Positions 34,019 through 42,576 of a stretch of 64,000 nucleotides of DNA are shown one piece after another. This stretch comes from Methanoregula sp. (GTDB lineage Archaea > Halobacteriota > Methanomicrobia > Methanomicrobiales > Methanospirillaceae). The stretch covers positions 1-64,000 of the forward strand of contig NZ_JAJRCG010000010.1 of assembly GCF_028679125.1 (NCBI RefSeq), given 5' to 3'. The position numbers were made by a program, and so were the translations under genes. Below the pieces are notes generated by a model. That model was not told the origin of the DNA and did no database searches. It worked only from the letters and a program-made list of their open reading frames with translations. Every line of letters begins with the position of its first letter. The first letter of the stretch is position 1.

Positions 34019-35975
34019 CTTTCTTCACTTCCTTACCGCGTTCGCTCTTGTACTCCTTGAATATGTGCTCGATCATTGCAGTCTTCTTCTCCCGCTCGTG
34101 CAGATCCTGCGTCTCCCGCCAGCGGTGCAGAGCCGCGTCGAGCGCATCCTTGCCGCACAGCCCCTGCTTGCCCCTGATCTGGGTGCTCGTCTCCCGGTCG
34201 GAAAGGAGCGGGATCGCGGCTTCCCGGAACGACGGGAGCAGCTGGGGATCGCTCCCGGCAAGCGTCTTTTCGCCCATAATGATCGCACCGGCTTTGAGTT
34301 CCGCGAGATCCTTGAGCACGCTCCTCCCCCAGCCATCGGTCCGGTTCACGTACACGATATCGCCCTCATCAACCCCGACATCCTCCACGAGCCGGCGCAG
34401 CCCCTCTCGGGTCAGGGTCTCCATCACCTTGACCGGCACAACGTCCCCGTCCATTGAGAGTTCGGCAAATTTTTTGATCCGGGCAAGGCGTTTTACCAGG
34501 TTCCGGTTGTGCCGCTCTTCCTTGTGCAGGCGCTTTTTGAGACTCTGGATGACCGCGTCGCGCTTCACCACCTCGCTGTCCTTTGCCAGTTCCGCGTCCC
34601 GCACGGTGTGGACTTTTTTCAGCCGGGCTGATAGCCTGTGGATCTCGTAGTCCTTTCCCTTCACCTCTTCCTGGAGTTCGGCAACAAAGGTCTTCAGGCG
34701 CTTCACCATCCCGTCCAGCACCCGGACCCGCTCATCGTGCTTCTCATCAACGGCCACCGGGGGTGCCTGCACTACCGCAGGTTTTGCCACCGCGTTCATA
34801 TCGCCAATCACCTGGTCGAGCGACTGCCCCCGGATCACCCGGGCCCGCACCTCATCCAGATCGTGGCCCGGGGGAATGCGTTTCATCAGGCTCTGGAACC
34901 GCTGGCGGTAATGGCGGTAAGCATCGAGTGCCGCTGAGAGGGCATCCCGTTCGTGGTCGTTCGCGTACTCGAACGGTTCGGTCAGATCCATCTTGGTCTC
35001 CACGCTCGTGTCCTGCTTTGGCGTGAATGCAACCGCTGCAAACGCCCTGCGAATCTTCTCGACCGTGAAGGGCATCGGCTCGACATCGGAGGCGATGACC
35101 AGCGGCTTTCCCACCTTGTAGAGCGATTCTATCACATCCGACATGTTCATCTGCCGGGAACTGGCGAGATGGAGGATGTTGCCGTCAAGGTCGAGTGCGG
35201 CAATACCTGTGGTGGTGCCGGGATCGATCCCGACAATCAGGTATCGCGGTTTTGCAAAGAGCGGACGGAACCGGATCCGCTCGAGCCGCTTGCCGCTGAT
35301 CCTGACCTGCACGTCCGATCCGCGGTACATGGAGACCGGAACCTGGTCCCGGGTGGCAAAGACCCGGAACGCGACCCGGCTGCACCCCCCGAATGCCTTT
35401 GTCTCCTTCTTCTCGTACCGCAGGCCGGCAGCTACGAGCGCCTGCTCGATCTCGCGGCCCTTGAACTGGACGGCCCCGTGCATCTTCCGGACGTACCGGT
35501 TCTGGCTCCACCCGCCCTTGCCCGGCGAGCGGTGCCGGCTGACCACGATCTCGCTCTCGTTCTCGAAGGCGATCACCTCCGCGCCGGCGCCCAGCGTGGC
35601 AACCTGCGCCGTTGTCCGGGCTTCCGCAAAGGGATCGAACTTGTTGAAGCTGATATTGTACCGGCCGGCAACCTTCTGGAGCGTCTCCTTGCGCTCGCCC
35701 CCGGTTACCTGCACGAGCCGGGTCTGCGGGGGCAGGCCCTGTAAAAAGAAGAAGAGTTCGTGCTGGTCGGCCGCGATTTCCTGAAGACTGTCGACTGCGA
35801 GGATGTCCGGCTGCTCTGCGGAGAGCATACGGAAGAGGCGGAAGAGCGAGACTTCCGACTCGCTTTCGATCCGGGATCCATCCATCCGCACAAGGGCATA
35901 CATCGGCCGACGGGATCGCGACCGGACAGAGCCTTTGATGATGTCGATACCAAAGACCTTCAGCCGGTCACCCAT
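34011..35975 (-). CDS. DUF460 protein: tandem RNase H/RuvC-like domains with coiled coil
   Basis: A 654-residue archaeal protein. Residues 1-130 form a first RNase H-like unit (VFGIDIIKGS with D11; DILAVDS with D62). A second begins at about 245 with LIVGIDPGTTTGIAALD (D251), then VIASDVEP (D297/E299) and NDHERDALSAALDAY (D344, D351), the acidic set of RuvC/YqgF-type nucleases. A helical coiled coil spans about 400-490 and a C-terminal alpha/beta domain ends the chain. GGGAGG before 35975 fixes the start; the longer frame to 36725 is an antisense-like overlap with rio2. Biochemistry of DUF460 is not known to me. Confidence 0.85.
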   Translation of the reverse strand: MGDRLKVFGIDIIKGSVRSRSRRPMYALVRMDGSRIESESEVSLFRLFRMLSAEQPDILAVDSLQEIAADQHELFFFLQGLPPQTRLVQVTGGERKETLQKVAGRYNISFNKFDPFAEARTTAQVATLGAGAEVIAFENESEIVVSRHRSPGKGGWSQNRYVRKMHGAVQFKGREIEQALVAAGLRYEKKETKAFGGCSRVAFRVFATRDQVPVSMYRGSDVQVRISGKRLERIRFRPLFAKPRYLIVGIDPGTTTGIAALDLDGNILHLASSRQMNMSDVIESLYKVGKPLVIASDVEPMPFTVEKIRRAFAAVAFTPKQDTSVETKMDLTEPFEYANDHERDALSAALDAYRHYRQRFQSLMKRIPPGHDLDEVRARVIRGQSLDQVIGDMNAVAKPAVVQAPPVAVDEKHDERVRVLDGMVKRLKTFVAELQEEVKGKDYEIHRLSARLKKVHTVRDAELAKDSEVVKRDAVIQSLKKRLHKEERHNRNLVKRLARIKKFAELSMDGDVVPVKVMETLTREGLRRLVEDVGVDEGDIVYVNRTDGWGRSVLKDLAELKAGAIIMGEKTLAGSDPQLLPSFREAAIPLLSDRETSTQIRGKQGLCGKDALDAALHRWRETQDLHEREKKTAMIEHIFKEYKSERGKEVKKGG

Positions 35976-36814
35976 TGCAACGCAACCTCCCGGTCGCGCT
36001 TCAGCTTGTATTTCCTCTTGAAGAATGCCAGGATGTTGTCGATGTCCCGCCCGGCTATCGCTTCCGCGTTCGGGTGGTCGGTTCCGACCCACTGGGGCCA
36101 GTCGATGAGGATGCATTTCCCGTCCTCGACAAGGATATTGTATTCCGAGAGATCGGAATGGATGATGCCGGCCTGGTACGCTATACGGACATTTTCCAGG
36201 ATCTCGTCGAGGAATTCGTCGGGAGACGCGACGTTGCAGCGGTTGAGAATGGGGCCGTTGATGAGGGACATCACGACCGTGTGCCGGTTCTGGGCAATGG
36301 GGAGCGGGACGCTCACCTTCGGGTGAAGGGCCTTGAGCGCCTGGTACTCGCGCTCTGCCGATTTTCGCGAGGCGATGAGCCACGGGCAGTGCCCATCCTC
36401 CATGTACTCGCGGTTGAGCCGTGCTGATGAGAAGGAACGCCCGCCCACCCGGTGGAACTTGATCGCAACGGGCCCGAGGCCAAGGGCTTCGTACACCACG
36501 GACTCCTTGCCCTCGCCGAGCAGCGTGCCCAGAGCCGAGATCGTACCCTTCTGCGTGAGGGTGGCGAGCGCAAGCGTGTCGTATCCCCCGAAGACGAGGG
36601 CATACCCGTCGTACGGGACCGGGTTGAACCGGACCATCCCCCATTCCATGAGCCGGGAGAGCCGGTAATTGATCTCCGATTCGGAGAGTTTTGTGGCGGT
36701 CTTCAGGTATTCGAGCGGCACCCACGCGTACCGCTTCATCCCGCGTTCGAGCGCGAGCAGGATGGATTTCTCATATTTGTTCAGGGTGCGGATATGCTCC
36801 GCTGCAACGCCCAT
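35960..36814 (-). CDS. rio2: RIO2-type serine kinase/ATPase
   Basis: A 284-residue Rio2. An N-terminal winged helix (residues 1-85) precedes the kinase fold: P-loop-like GEGKESVVYEA, the AIKFHRVG lysine, the catalytic HSDLSEYN loop and the metal motif IDWPQW. Rio2 acts in maturation of the small ribosomal subunit. First gene of the operon; it overlaps the DUF460 gene by 16 bases. It diverges from the gene at 36911. Confidence 0.94.
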   Translation of the reverse strand: MGVAAEHIRTLNKYEKSILLALERGMKRYAWVPLEYLKTATKLSESEINYRLSRLMEWGMVRFNPVPYDGYALVFGGYDTLALATLTQKGTISALGTLLGEGKESVVYEALGLGPVAIKFHRVGGRSFSSARLNREYMEDGHCPWLIASRKSAEREYQALKALHPKVSVPLPIAQNRHTVVMSLINGPILNRCNVASPDEFLDEILENVRIAYQAGIIHSDLSEYNILVEDGKCILIDWPQWVGTDHPNAEAIAGRDIDNILAFFKRKYKLKRDREVALQWVTG

Positions 36815-36910
36815 AATCGTTAGAGTGGTTATGTGCGAGAGTATAAAATCGCATCTTTGGTTCCCTGCATACCTTAAACATCTTTTATTATCCAGCATTG
36901 ATCGGATCGG

Positions 36911-37561
36911 ATGATGCAGTGCAGCAAGTGTAAGCGCGAGGCAGTGATCTTCCAGCCCTATTCCGGGCAGTATCTCTGTCCGGCTCACCTGACCCTTGAT
37001 ATCGGGACAAAGGTCAGGCGGATGATCCGCCAGCAGCAGTGGATGCGGCCGGGCGATCACATCGGCGTAGCCCTGACCGGCACTGCGGCGGATAATGCCC
37101 TTCTCTTCTTTTTCCAGGATCTTACCGGTAAACGCATGGATATACGGGTGTCGGGAATTCCGGCGGAGGGGGGGATTTCAGGGGTCATGGCTGCGGCAGG
37201 CACGAGGGGGATCACCCGGATCGCTCTTTCCACAACGCTTGAACAGGCATCGGCCTCACTCCTGGCGGACATCCTCCGGGGCGATGTTGAGCAATGCACG
37301 GGTACCGACCCGGATCTTCCCTCTACGCCGGTACTCATACTCCCATTCAGTCACATCCCGGCGGATGAGATCGCGGCATATGCCCGTATCCATGGTATTG
37401 AGGGGGACACGCCTGCCCGGCAGCAGGATACCGATCCGTTGTTGATGGATGTGCAGGCCCTGCTCGCCGAATATTCCCGGCGCCACCCTGCAGCGCCTCA
37501 CGCAATCCTGAACCTGTGCGAAACGCTCCAATCCCCCGTGCGTCAGGATTCCGGTAGATAA
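36911..37561 (+). CDS. Degenerate NcsA/TtuA-like PP-loop protein
   Basis: A 216-residue protein. The N terminus has the zinc-finger head of tRNA-thiolation PP-loop enzymes: CSKC at 4-7, then YSGQYLCPAH with C23 and H26. The region that should be the ATP-binding SGGKDS is LTGTAADN at residues 55-62, so the PP-loop is lost. The chain is about 100 residues shorter than NcsA/TtuA (about 310) and lacks the C-terminal zinc fingers. It may be a decayed paralogue or a non-catalytic partner. It lies between rio2 (divergent) and nadE (88 bases on). Confidence 0.6.
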   Translation: MMQCSKCKREAVIFQPYSGQYLCPAHLTLDIGTKVRRMIRQQQWMRPGDHIGVALTGTAADNALLFFFQDLTGKRMDIRVSGIPAEGGISGVMAAAGTRGITRIALSTTLEQASASLLADILRGDVEQCTGTDPDLPSTPVLILPFSHIPADEIAAYARIHGIEGDTPARQQDTDPLLMDVQALLAEYSRRHPAAPHAILNLCETLQSPVRQDSGR

Positions 37562-37648
37562 TCGAAAACGGGGTGGGAGGACTGCCCTGTACTGAGGTTA
37601 CCGAACAGTTGAAAAAGATCTTCCATTAACACTTACTGGAGTACGAAC

Positions 37649-38407
37649 ATGGACGTGGATAACGGGCTCGGATGCAGGATGGGCAGGGTGGAACAGATGA
37701 TCCGGTATGCATACTGGAATACCGGATCAAGGGGGATCGTCATCGGCCTGAGCGGGGGGATAGACTCGGCAGTTGCGGCGGCATTCTGCTGTCGGGCCGT
37801 CGGGCCGGCCCATGTCCTCGGGCTCTCACTGCCGACGTCTGTCAGTAACCCGGACGATATCCGGGATGCAGGGAAATTATGTGATCTCCTGAAGATGTCC
37901 CATGAGGTCATCAGCATCGATCCCCTGCTCGATGCGTACCGTTCCCTGCCGGGATTTCTGGAGACGCCGTACCTTCTTGGGAACCTGATGGCCCGCATCC
38001 GCATGGCCACCCTGTACTACCACGCGAACCGGGACAACCGGATCGTCTGCGGCACCTCAAACCGGAGCGAGTACCTGGTGGGCTACTGCACCAAATACGG
38101 CGACAATGCCGCTGACATCCAGCCCCTCCTCCACCTCTACAAAACAGACGTGTATGTCGTTGCCCGGGAACTGGGTATACCGGAGCCCATCATGAAGAAG
38201 GTCCCCTCTGCCGGCTTATGGGAAGGGCAGAGCGATGAGAAGGAGATCGGCCTCACCTATGCCGAGATCGATACCTCGTTAAAATCTCTTGAGAAGCAGC
38301 AGTGGCTGGCGCGGACACCGACAGAAGAGAAAGTGCTCGCGCTCGTAAAAAAGAGCGAACACAAGCGGCAGCCGGCACCTAATCTTTTAGCAGTATGTCC
38401 AGAATAG
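37649..38407 (+). CDS. nadE: NH3-dependent NAD+ synthetase
   Basis: A 252-residue NadE that converts deamido-NAD to NAD with ammonia. PP-loop SGGIDS is at residues 35-40; the conserved GTSNRSEYLVGYCTKYGDNAAD and LYKTDV...PSAGLWEGQSDEKEIG follow. There is no glutaminase domain. Its 3' end overlaps the convergent phosphoglucose isomerase by 29 bases. Confidence 0.95.
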   Translation: MDVDNGLGCRMGRVEQMIRYAYWNTGSRGIVIGLSGGIDSAVAAAFCCRAVGPAHVLGLSLPTSVSNPDDIRDAGKLCDLLKMSHEVISIDPLLDAYRSLPGFLETPYLLGNLMARIRMATLYYHANRDNRIVCGTSNRSEYLVGYCTKYGDNAADIQPLLHLYKTDVYVVARELGIPEPIMKKVPSAGLWEGQSDEKEIGLTYAEIDTSLKSLEKQQWLARTPTEEKVLALVKKSEHKRQPAPNLLAVCPE

Positions 38408-39107
38408 CTGCGTAGTCTTCTGGTCTGTTCAGGAAGTCCAGCGCTTTCTCATTTCCTATCAGGCTGTACAATGGCCCGCTGACGATCCGGTGCGCCTCGT
38501 GTCCGGACCTTGCCCTCACAAACCTGACCGGGGGAACAGCAGGATACCGTGGATTCTTTCGGAGTTCCCCGGTACACAAATCGAAATATGCAGCCCCGTG
38601 GTGCGACTCGTACTCCCCGTACTCGCTCTCAAAGGTGGTGGAGACGATATTTGCCATGGCAAGCGTTTTATCCGGAGATGGATTGATGGAGACGTGCCCA
38701 TATCCCGGTGGTATAATGACAACCTCTCCCGTACCTGCACGGATCATAACGATATCGCGAAGATCGCGCGACTGGAGGAGATAGTGTGCCTGCCCCTCAA
38801 GAACCTCGTAGATCTCCGGGTAGCCCATACCCGCGGGAGTCTTCGGGTGGTAATGGCCCTTGGTCTTCACCCGTTCCCCGCAGAGATCGCGGGGCGGAAT
38901 AACGGTAAGGTCATACCTCAGGTGATGGGAATGCAGCCACCGCCAGTCCGCGTCCGACTTTGCCAGATCGCGGTACATGGAGTAAAGCGGCCCCTCACCG
39001 GAACACGACGAATCGGCAAGGACCGGGCGCATCTCCTCTATTGTCCGGACTGTAGGGGAAGGCAGTTCCCCGTCCCATCCTAGCATCACCAATTCTTTTT
39101 CATTCAA
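38379..39107 (-). CDS. pgi: Archaeal cupin-type glucose-6-phosphate isomerase
   Basis: A 242-residue cupin PGI of the euryarchaeal type (pfam GPI), which interconverts glucose-6-P and fructose-6-P. The metal-binding core is TKGHYHPK, YPEIYEVLEGQAHYLLQ and PPGYGHVSINP, with the expected His, His, Glu, His ligands. It is slightly longer than the about 190-residue core, with a polar N-terminal extension. Convergent overlap with nadE means the two mRNAs are antisense over 29 bases. Confidence 0.88.
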   Translation of the reverse strand: MNEKELVMLGWDGELPSPTVRTIEEMRPVLADSSCSGEGPLYSMYRDLAKSDADWRWLHSHHLRYDLTVIPPRDLCGERVKTKGHYHPKTPAGMGYPEIYEVLEGQAHYLLQSRDLRDIVMIRAGTGEVVIIPPGYGHVSINPSPDKTLAMANIVSTTFESEYGEYESHHGAAYFDLCTGELRKNPRYPAVPPVRFVRARSGHEAHRIVSGPLYSLIGNEKALDFLNRPEDYAAILDILLKD

Positions 39108-39257
39108 GGTAATAATACCCGGCGCTCGCCCGGGCCCGGGAATGTATCCTTCTTACTGCCTGTTCTGTGATCTGTCTTCAGGTGAATAGACAAAATCGCG
39201 CGCATCGCAGAGAGGTATGCCCGGCACAGGGTATCTGGTAGTAACCAGGTTTTCCGT

Positions 39258-40022
39258 TCAGAAATCCCGGATATCTACCATCTCTGAAATATCCATCAGG
39301 CCTTTCATTGCCTGGATCTGCACCCATCGCCCCCCCTCACGGATCGCGGCGAGCGGATTGGTCCCTCCGATTGCGGCGATACCGATGAACTGGGGATTGA
39401 CCGGGACACCGAGCAGGGGCACGTTGGGAATGCCCACCTCAAGGATGCCTGAATAACTGCTGTCTGCAAGTTCATCCAGCACCTGTCCGACAAGGGGCTC
39501 TGCCTCCATGTGGAACTCCCGTATATTGGCGAGGATGTTGCCGCTGCCCTTGTGCATCACGTTTGTTACGGACGTGGTCTTCTGCGAGATAAGCACCTGG
39601 AGCGGATCGATGGTAGTATGTTCGTAGAGAATGATATGCGTGAACCGTACCGGGGTCATGTTCTCGATCTCGACAACGCCACCGCCGATCGGGTTGACCG
39701 GTATGCCGCGCCGGATCAGGAGCCCGTCGAACGTGATGCTGCACAGGGTACAGATCCCCGTGGAACCGGCCGGGATGACAAAACCTGAAACTTTCTCTCC
39801 CGATGCAAGGAACCTGACGAGCCCGCTGACACTGACACCGGTCCTGTTTGCATCTTTCAAGATAGATATGGCAAAGTCAAGATCTTCATTTTTGATCAGG
39901 GAAAGGTTGTAGACAACCTTTCCCTCCCCGGTTGTGGGATCAAACGTGACCTGGATGGCATAGTCCTCGATAATATGGTTGACAAACTTCAAGGGTACCA
40001 TCATTGCAGTAATCTCGGGCAT
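39258..40022 (-). CDS. Solo NrpR/DUF128-domain protein
   Basis: A 254-residue protein that is one NrpR effector domain: IEDYAIQVTFDPTTGEGKVVYN, the SGLVRFLASGEKV and GFVIPAGSTGICTLCSITFDG core, and the Asn/Pro-rich PVNPIGGGVVEIEN. In methanogens NrpR represses nitrogen genes and senses 2-oxoglutarate through this domain; here no DNA-binding winged helix precedes it. It may be an NrpRII-type subunit or an unrelated ligand sensor. An HTH-bearing partner is not in the window. Confidence 0.75.
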   Translation of the reverse strand: MPEITAMMVPLKFVNHIIEDYAIQVTFDPTTGEGKVVYNLSLIKNEDLDFAISILKDANRTGVSVSGLVRFLASGEKVSGFVIPAGSTGICTLCSITFDGLLIRRGIPVNPIGGGVVEIENMTPVRFTHIILYEHTTIDPLQVLISQKTTSVTNVMHKGSGNILANIREFHMEAEPLVGQVLDELADSSYSGILEVGIPNVPLLGVPVNPQFIGIAAIGGTNPLAAIREGGRWVQIQAMKGLMDISEMVDIRDF

Positions 40023-40063
40023 TTCAATAGAAAAATTGTTCTATAAGTCCATGAAAAGTATTC

Positions 40064-41017
40064 ATGATGGAACACGATATGCGGGAAAAAGCCAAGAATG
40101 CGATGCGGCTCATTCTTGAAGCGGCTCGTTTTGAGGTGGAGGAGGTTGACGAACCCCTCGACCTTTCAGCAGTCCGTGACAGCACATGCCTTCTTGTGCT
40201 CTGTTCAAACGACCGCCCTATGATTGCACAGTTCGACAAGACCAATTACAGTCTCATGATCGATGACCAGGAGATGACCTGCAAGAAGCTGCTCTTCACG
40301 CTCGAAAAAGATCCCGGTACCGAGAACTGTATCCAGTGGGGTGTTGACGAGTTCGTGCGGTATACCGGTGAAGCGGTACTTGCAGATATCGTTGGCCGCG
40401 AACTGGCACTCGATCTCACGCCCTCAAAGGCAAAGAAAGCGGCGGTTGCAGCGGCGGCCGAGAAAGAGGAGGAACCCTCTGGGATCACCCTCCTCCACTT
40501 CCCGATCAAGCTCACCGAGCAGGCTGCAATCCGGGCCGGGGGGATCCAGGGAACCGCAAAGCTCAGGTTCATCCCCTATTTCCTCTTCCACTATACGAGC
40601 ACGGGAGAGCAGGTATACAAGGACCGCCGCATACCGTTCGACGCTGACGGGTGGGGTGCGATCAATGCGATCAACGGGATCAAGATCGATCTCGATGGTA
40701 AACTCGTGGAGGAGAAGGAGATCCCCGGAGGTGCCGAAGTCTGCGATCCCCATATCCGGAAAGATGAGGCATCAGAGCGGATCGTGAGCGAACTGATCGA
40801 TCGGCTCACCCAGAAGGTCCGCATCAAGCAGGAAAAGGGAGATGCGATCTTCTACGAGGAGAAGGTCCTCAAGCCCGACCGCAAGAATATCACGGTCGAT
40901 GCAAAGCAGGTCTATATTCCCGTATGGCAGATCCGGGGCAAGAAGATCGTGGAAGTGAATGCATTCACGGGCGAACTGCTCTCGGAACCGATGGATGAAG
41001 GCGTCGAAGTCTTCTAA
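40064..41017 (+). CDS. Conserved archaeal protein, function unknown
   Basis: A 317-residue protein with no recognised family. The N-terminal 100 residues alternate strands and helices (RLILEAARFEVEEVDEPLD, LLVLCSNDRPMIAQFD, CIQWGVDEFVRYTGEAVLADIV). A lysine/alanine-rich hinge at about 125-145 leads to a beta-rich C-terminal domain. Two ATGs (40064, 40067) are possible starts. It diverges from the NrpR-domain gene across 41 bases, so the two may share a promoter region. Confidence 0.7.
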   Translation: MMEHDMREKAKNAMRLILEAARFEVEEVDEPLDLSAVRDSTCLLVLCSNDRPMIAQFDKTNYSLMIDDQEMTCKKLLFTLEKDPGTENCIQWGVDEFVRYTGEAVLADIVGRELALDLTPSKAKKAAVAAAAEKEEEPSGITLLHFPIKLTEQAAIRAGGIQGTAKLRFIPYFLFHYTSTGEQVYKDRRIPFDADGWGAINAINGIKIDLDGKLVEEKEIPGGAEVCDPHIRKDEASERIVSELIDRLTQKVRIKQEKGDAIFYEEKVLKPDRKNITVDAKQVYIPVWQIRGKKIVEVNAFTGELLSEPMDEGVEVF

Positions 41018-41144
41018 AGAGAATGAACCCCCATCTCCTTTTTTTCCGTAAACGTTCCCGGCCATTACAGTCGATTCTCTTTTCCTGCGTTCCTGATGTT
41101 CCCGATGATGAGTGCCAACCCGCCCGCGGCGGGGCGGGATACCC

Positions 41145-42479
41145 ATGATCGTTATCCTTGGCGGGGGGCCGGCAGGACGGCTGGCATCGATCCGCCTTGC
41201 AACGGCCGGAAAAGAGGTCACTCTCATAGAGAAAGGGGGAATCGGCGGGCAGTGCCTTCATTTCGGCTGCATGCCGGTCTGTGCCCTGAACGATGTTGCG
41301 CGCCATCTCCAGGCTGCCGGCACATTCCGGGATCTCGGGATTACCGATTCGGTCCCGAAGGTAAATTTCCCGGAACTCCTTAAGGAAATGCAGAAGATCC
41401 AGGCTACGATCACCGCCGTCCTCGACAAGGAGACACGGGATGCCGGTGTGGAGATCCGCTATGGGAAGGAAGGGCGGTTCGATGGGAAACAGGTCGTTCT
41501 CGGCGATGAAAAACTGGATGCCGATGCAGTCATCCTCGCGACCGGCTCCCGCCCCATGATCCCGGCTATTCCGGGAATTTCGGCTCCCGGTATCTATACC
41601 CCGCATTCGCTTCGCAGTATGGACCACCTGCCGGAACATCTCGCGATCATCGGCGGGGGGATCATGGCGGCGGAGTTCGCGTATATCTTCTCCCGTTTCG
41701 GGAGTAGGGTGACGATCCTCTCCCGGAGCACATTCCTCAAAAGCCTCGATGAGCAGCTCCGGAAACGGGCGTACCGTGAGCTTGCCGGTGTGGCGATCCG
41801 TGAAAAGACCGATGTACTCTCTGTCGGGGGCGGGCCGGGGAACCTGCTGCTGGATCTGAAAAGCGCGTCAGGTCATGACGTGCTTGATTGCGATGCCATT
41901 CTCATCGCTGCCGGCCTCACCCCCAATTCGGAACTGCTCGACGGGGTTGCCAAACGACCGAACGGCGAGGTGATCACGGACGAGTACATGCGGACGAATG
42001 TCCCCGGTGTTTATGCCGGCGGGGACGTGACCGGGCCGCCGTTCCTGACCCCGGTTGCCCGGCAGCAGGGGATCGTTGCCGCGGACAACATCCTTGGGAA
42101 CCACCGGAAGATGGAGTACAACCACATTCCGCAGGCGCTCAATCTCGGGTACGAACTGGCCTTCTGTTCGGATGGCAACCCGAAAGCAAAGCCTCTCGTT
42201 GTACCGGGGCCGGCCGGTCCCGGCACCTTCTGGTCGGTCCCGGCATCCGATACCGGGTTTGCGAAGATCCAGATCGCACCGGACGGTTCGATCAGCGGCA
42301 TGTGTTCTGCGTCCCCCGGGGGTGGATTGATCGCCGGCTACATGGCGCTCCTGATGAGGCACCACTTCTCCGTACACGATTTCGATGATTTCATCGAGGT
42401 CCACCCGTCCACCGACGGGGTTTATGGCCTTGCAAAATATGCATCCGAGGTTCTTCGCAGGCGCCGTGACCGCGAATAA
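41145..42479 (+). CDS. FAD/NAD disulfide oxidoreductase family protein, catalytic C terminus altered
   Basis: A 444-residue pyridine-nucleotide disulfide oxidoreductase of the dihydrolipoamide dehydrogenase type. FAD motif GGGPAG at 6-11; redox cysteines C37 and C42 in GQCLHFGCMP; NAD motif IGGGIMAAEFAY; second FAD motif NVPGVYAGGDVTG. In place of the C-terminal catalytic HxHPT..E the sequence is EVHPSTDG, so the base His and its Glu are missing. It probably does not act on lipoamide or glutathione. Start ATG 41145 gives the short beta1 start; 97 bases upstream of lysS. Confidence 0.82.
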   Translation: MIVILGGGPAGRLASIRLATAGKEVTLIEKGGIGGQCLHFGCMPVCALNDVARHLQAAGTFRDLGITDSVPKVNFPELLKEMQKIQATITAVLDKETRDAGVEIRYGKEGRFDGKQVVLGDEKLDADAVILATGSRPMIPAIPGISAPGIYTPHSLRSMDHLPEHLAIIGGGIMAAEFAYIFSRFGSRVTILSRSTFLKSLDEQLRKRAYRELAGVAIREKTDVLSVGGGPGNLLLDLKSASGHDVLDCDAILIAAGLTPNSELLDGVAKRPNGEVITDEYMRTNVPGVYAGGDVTGPPFLTPVARQQGIVAADNILGNHRKMEYNHIPQALNLGYELAFCSDGNPKAKPLVVPGPAGPGTFWSVPASDTGFAKIQIAPDGSISGMCSASPGGGLIAGYMALLMRHHFSVHDFDDFIEVHPSTDGVYGLAKYASEVLRRRRDRE

Positions 42480-42576
42480 CCCGGCGTTCATTTTCCGTCG
42501 CAGGTGCTGAAGGTATTATTACTTTTGGCATCGCATTATTACGATACATATCTCCCCATACCCCGGGTGTTTTTCC

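Noticed and set aside
35976..36725. N-terminal extension of the DUF460 frame across rio2
   Set aside because: Low-complexity Arg/Pro/His-rich translation of the rio2 gene in another frame. The GGGAGG-supported ATG at 35975 gives the family-typical start.
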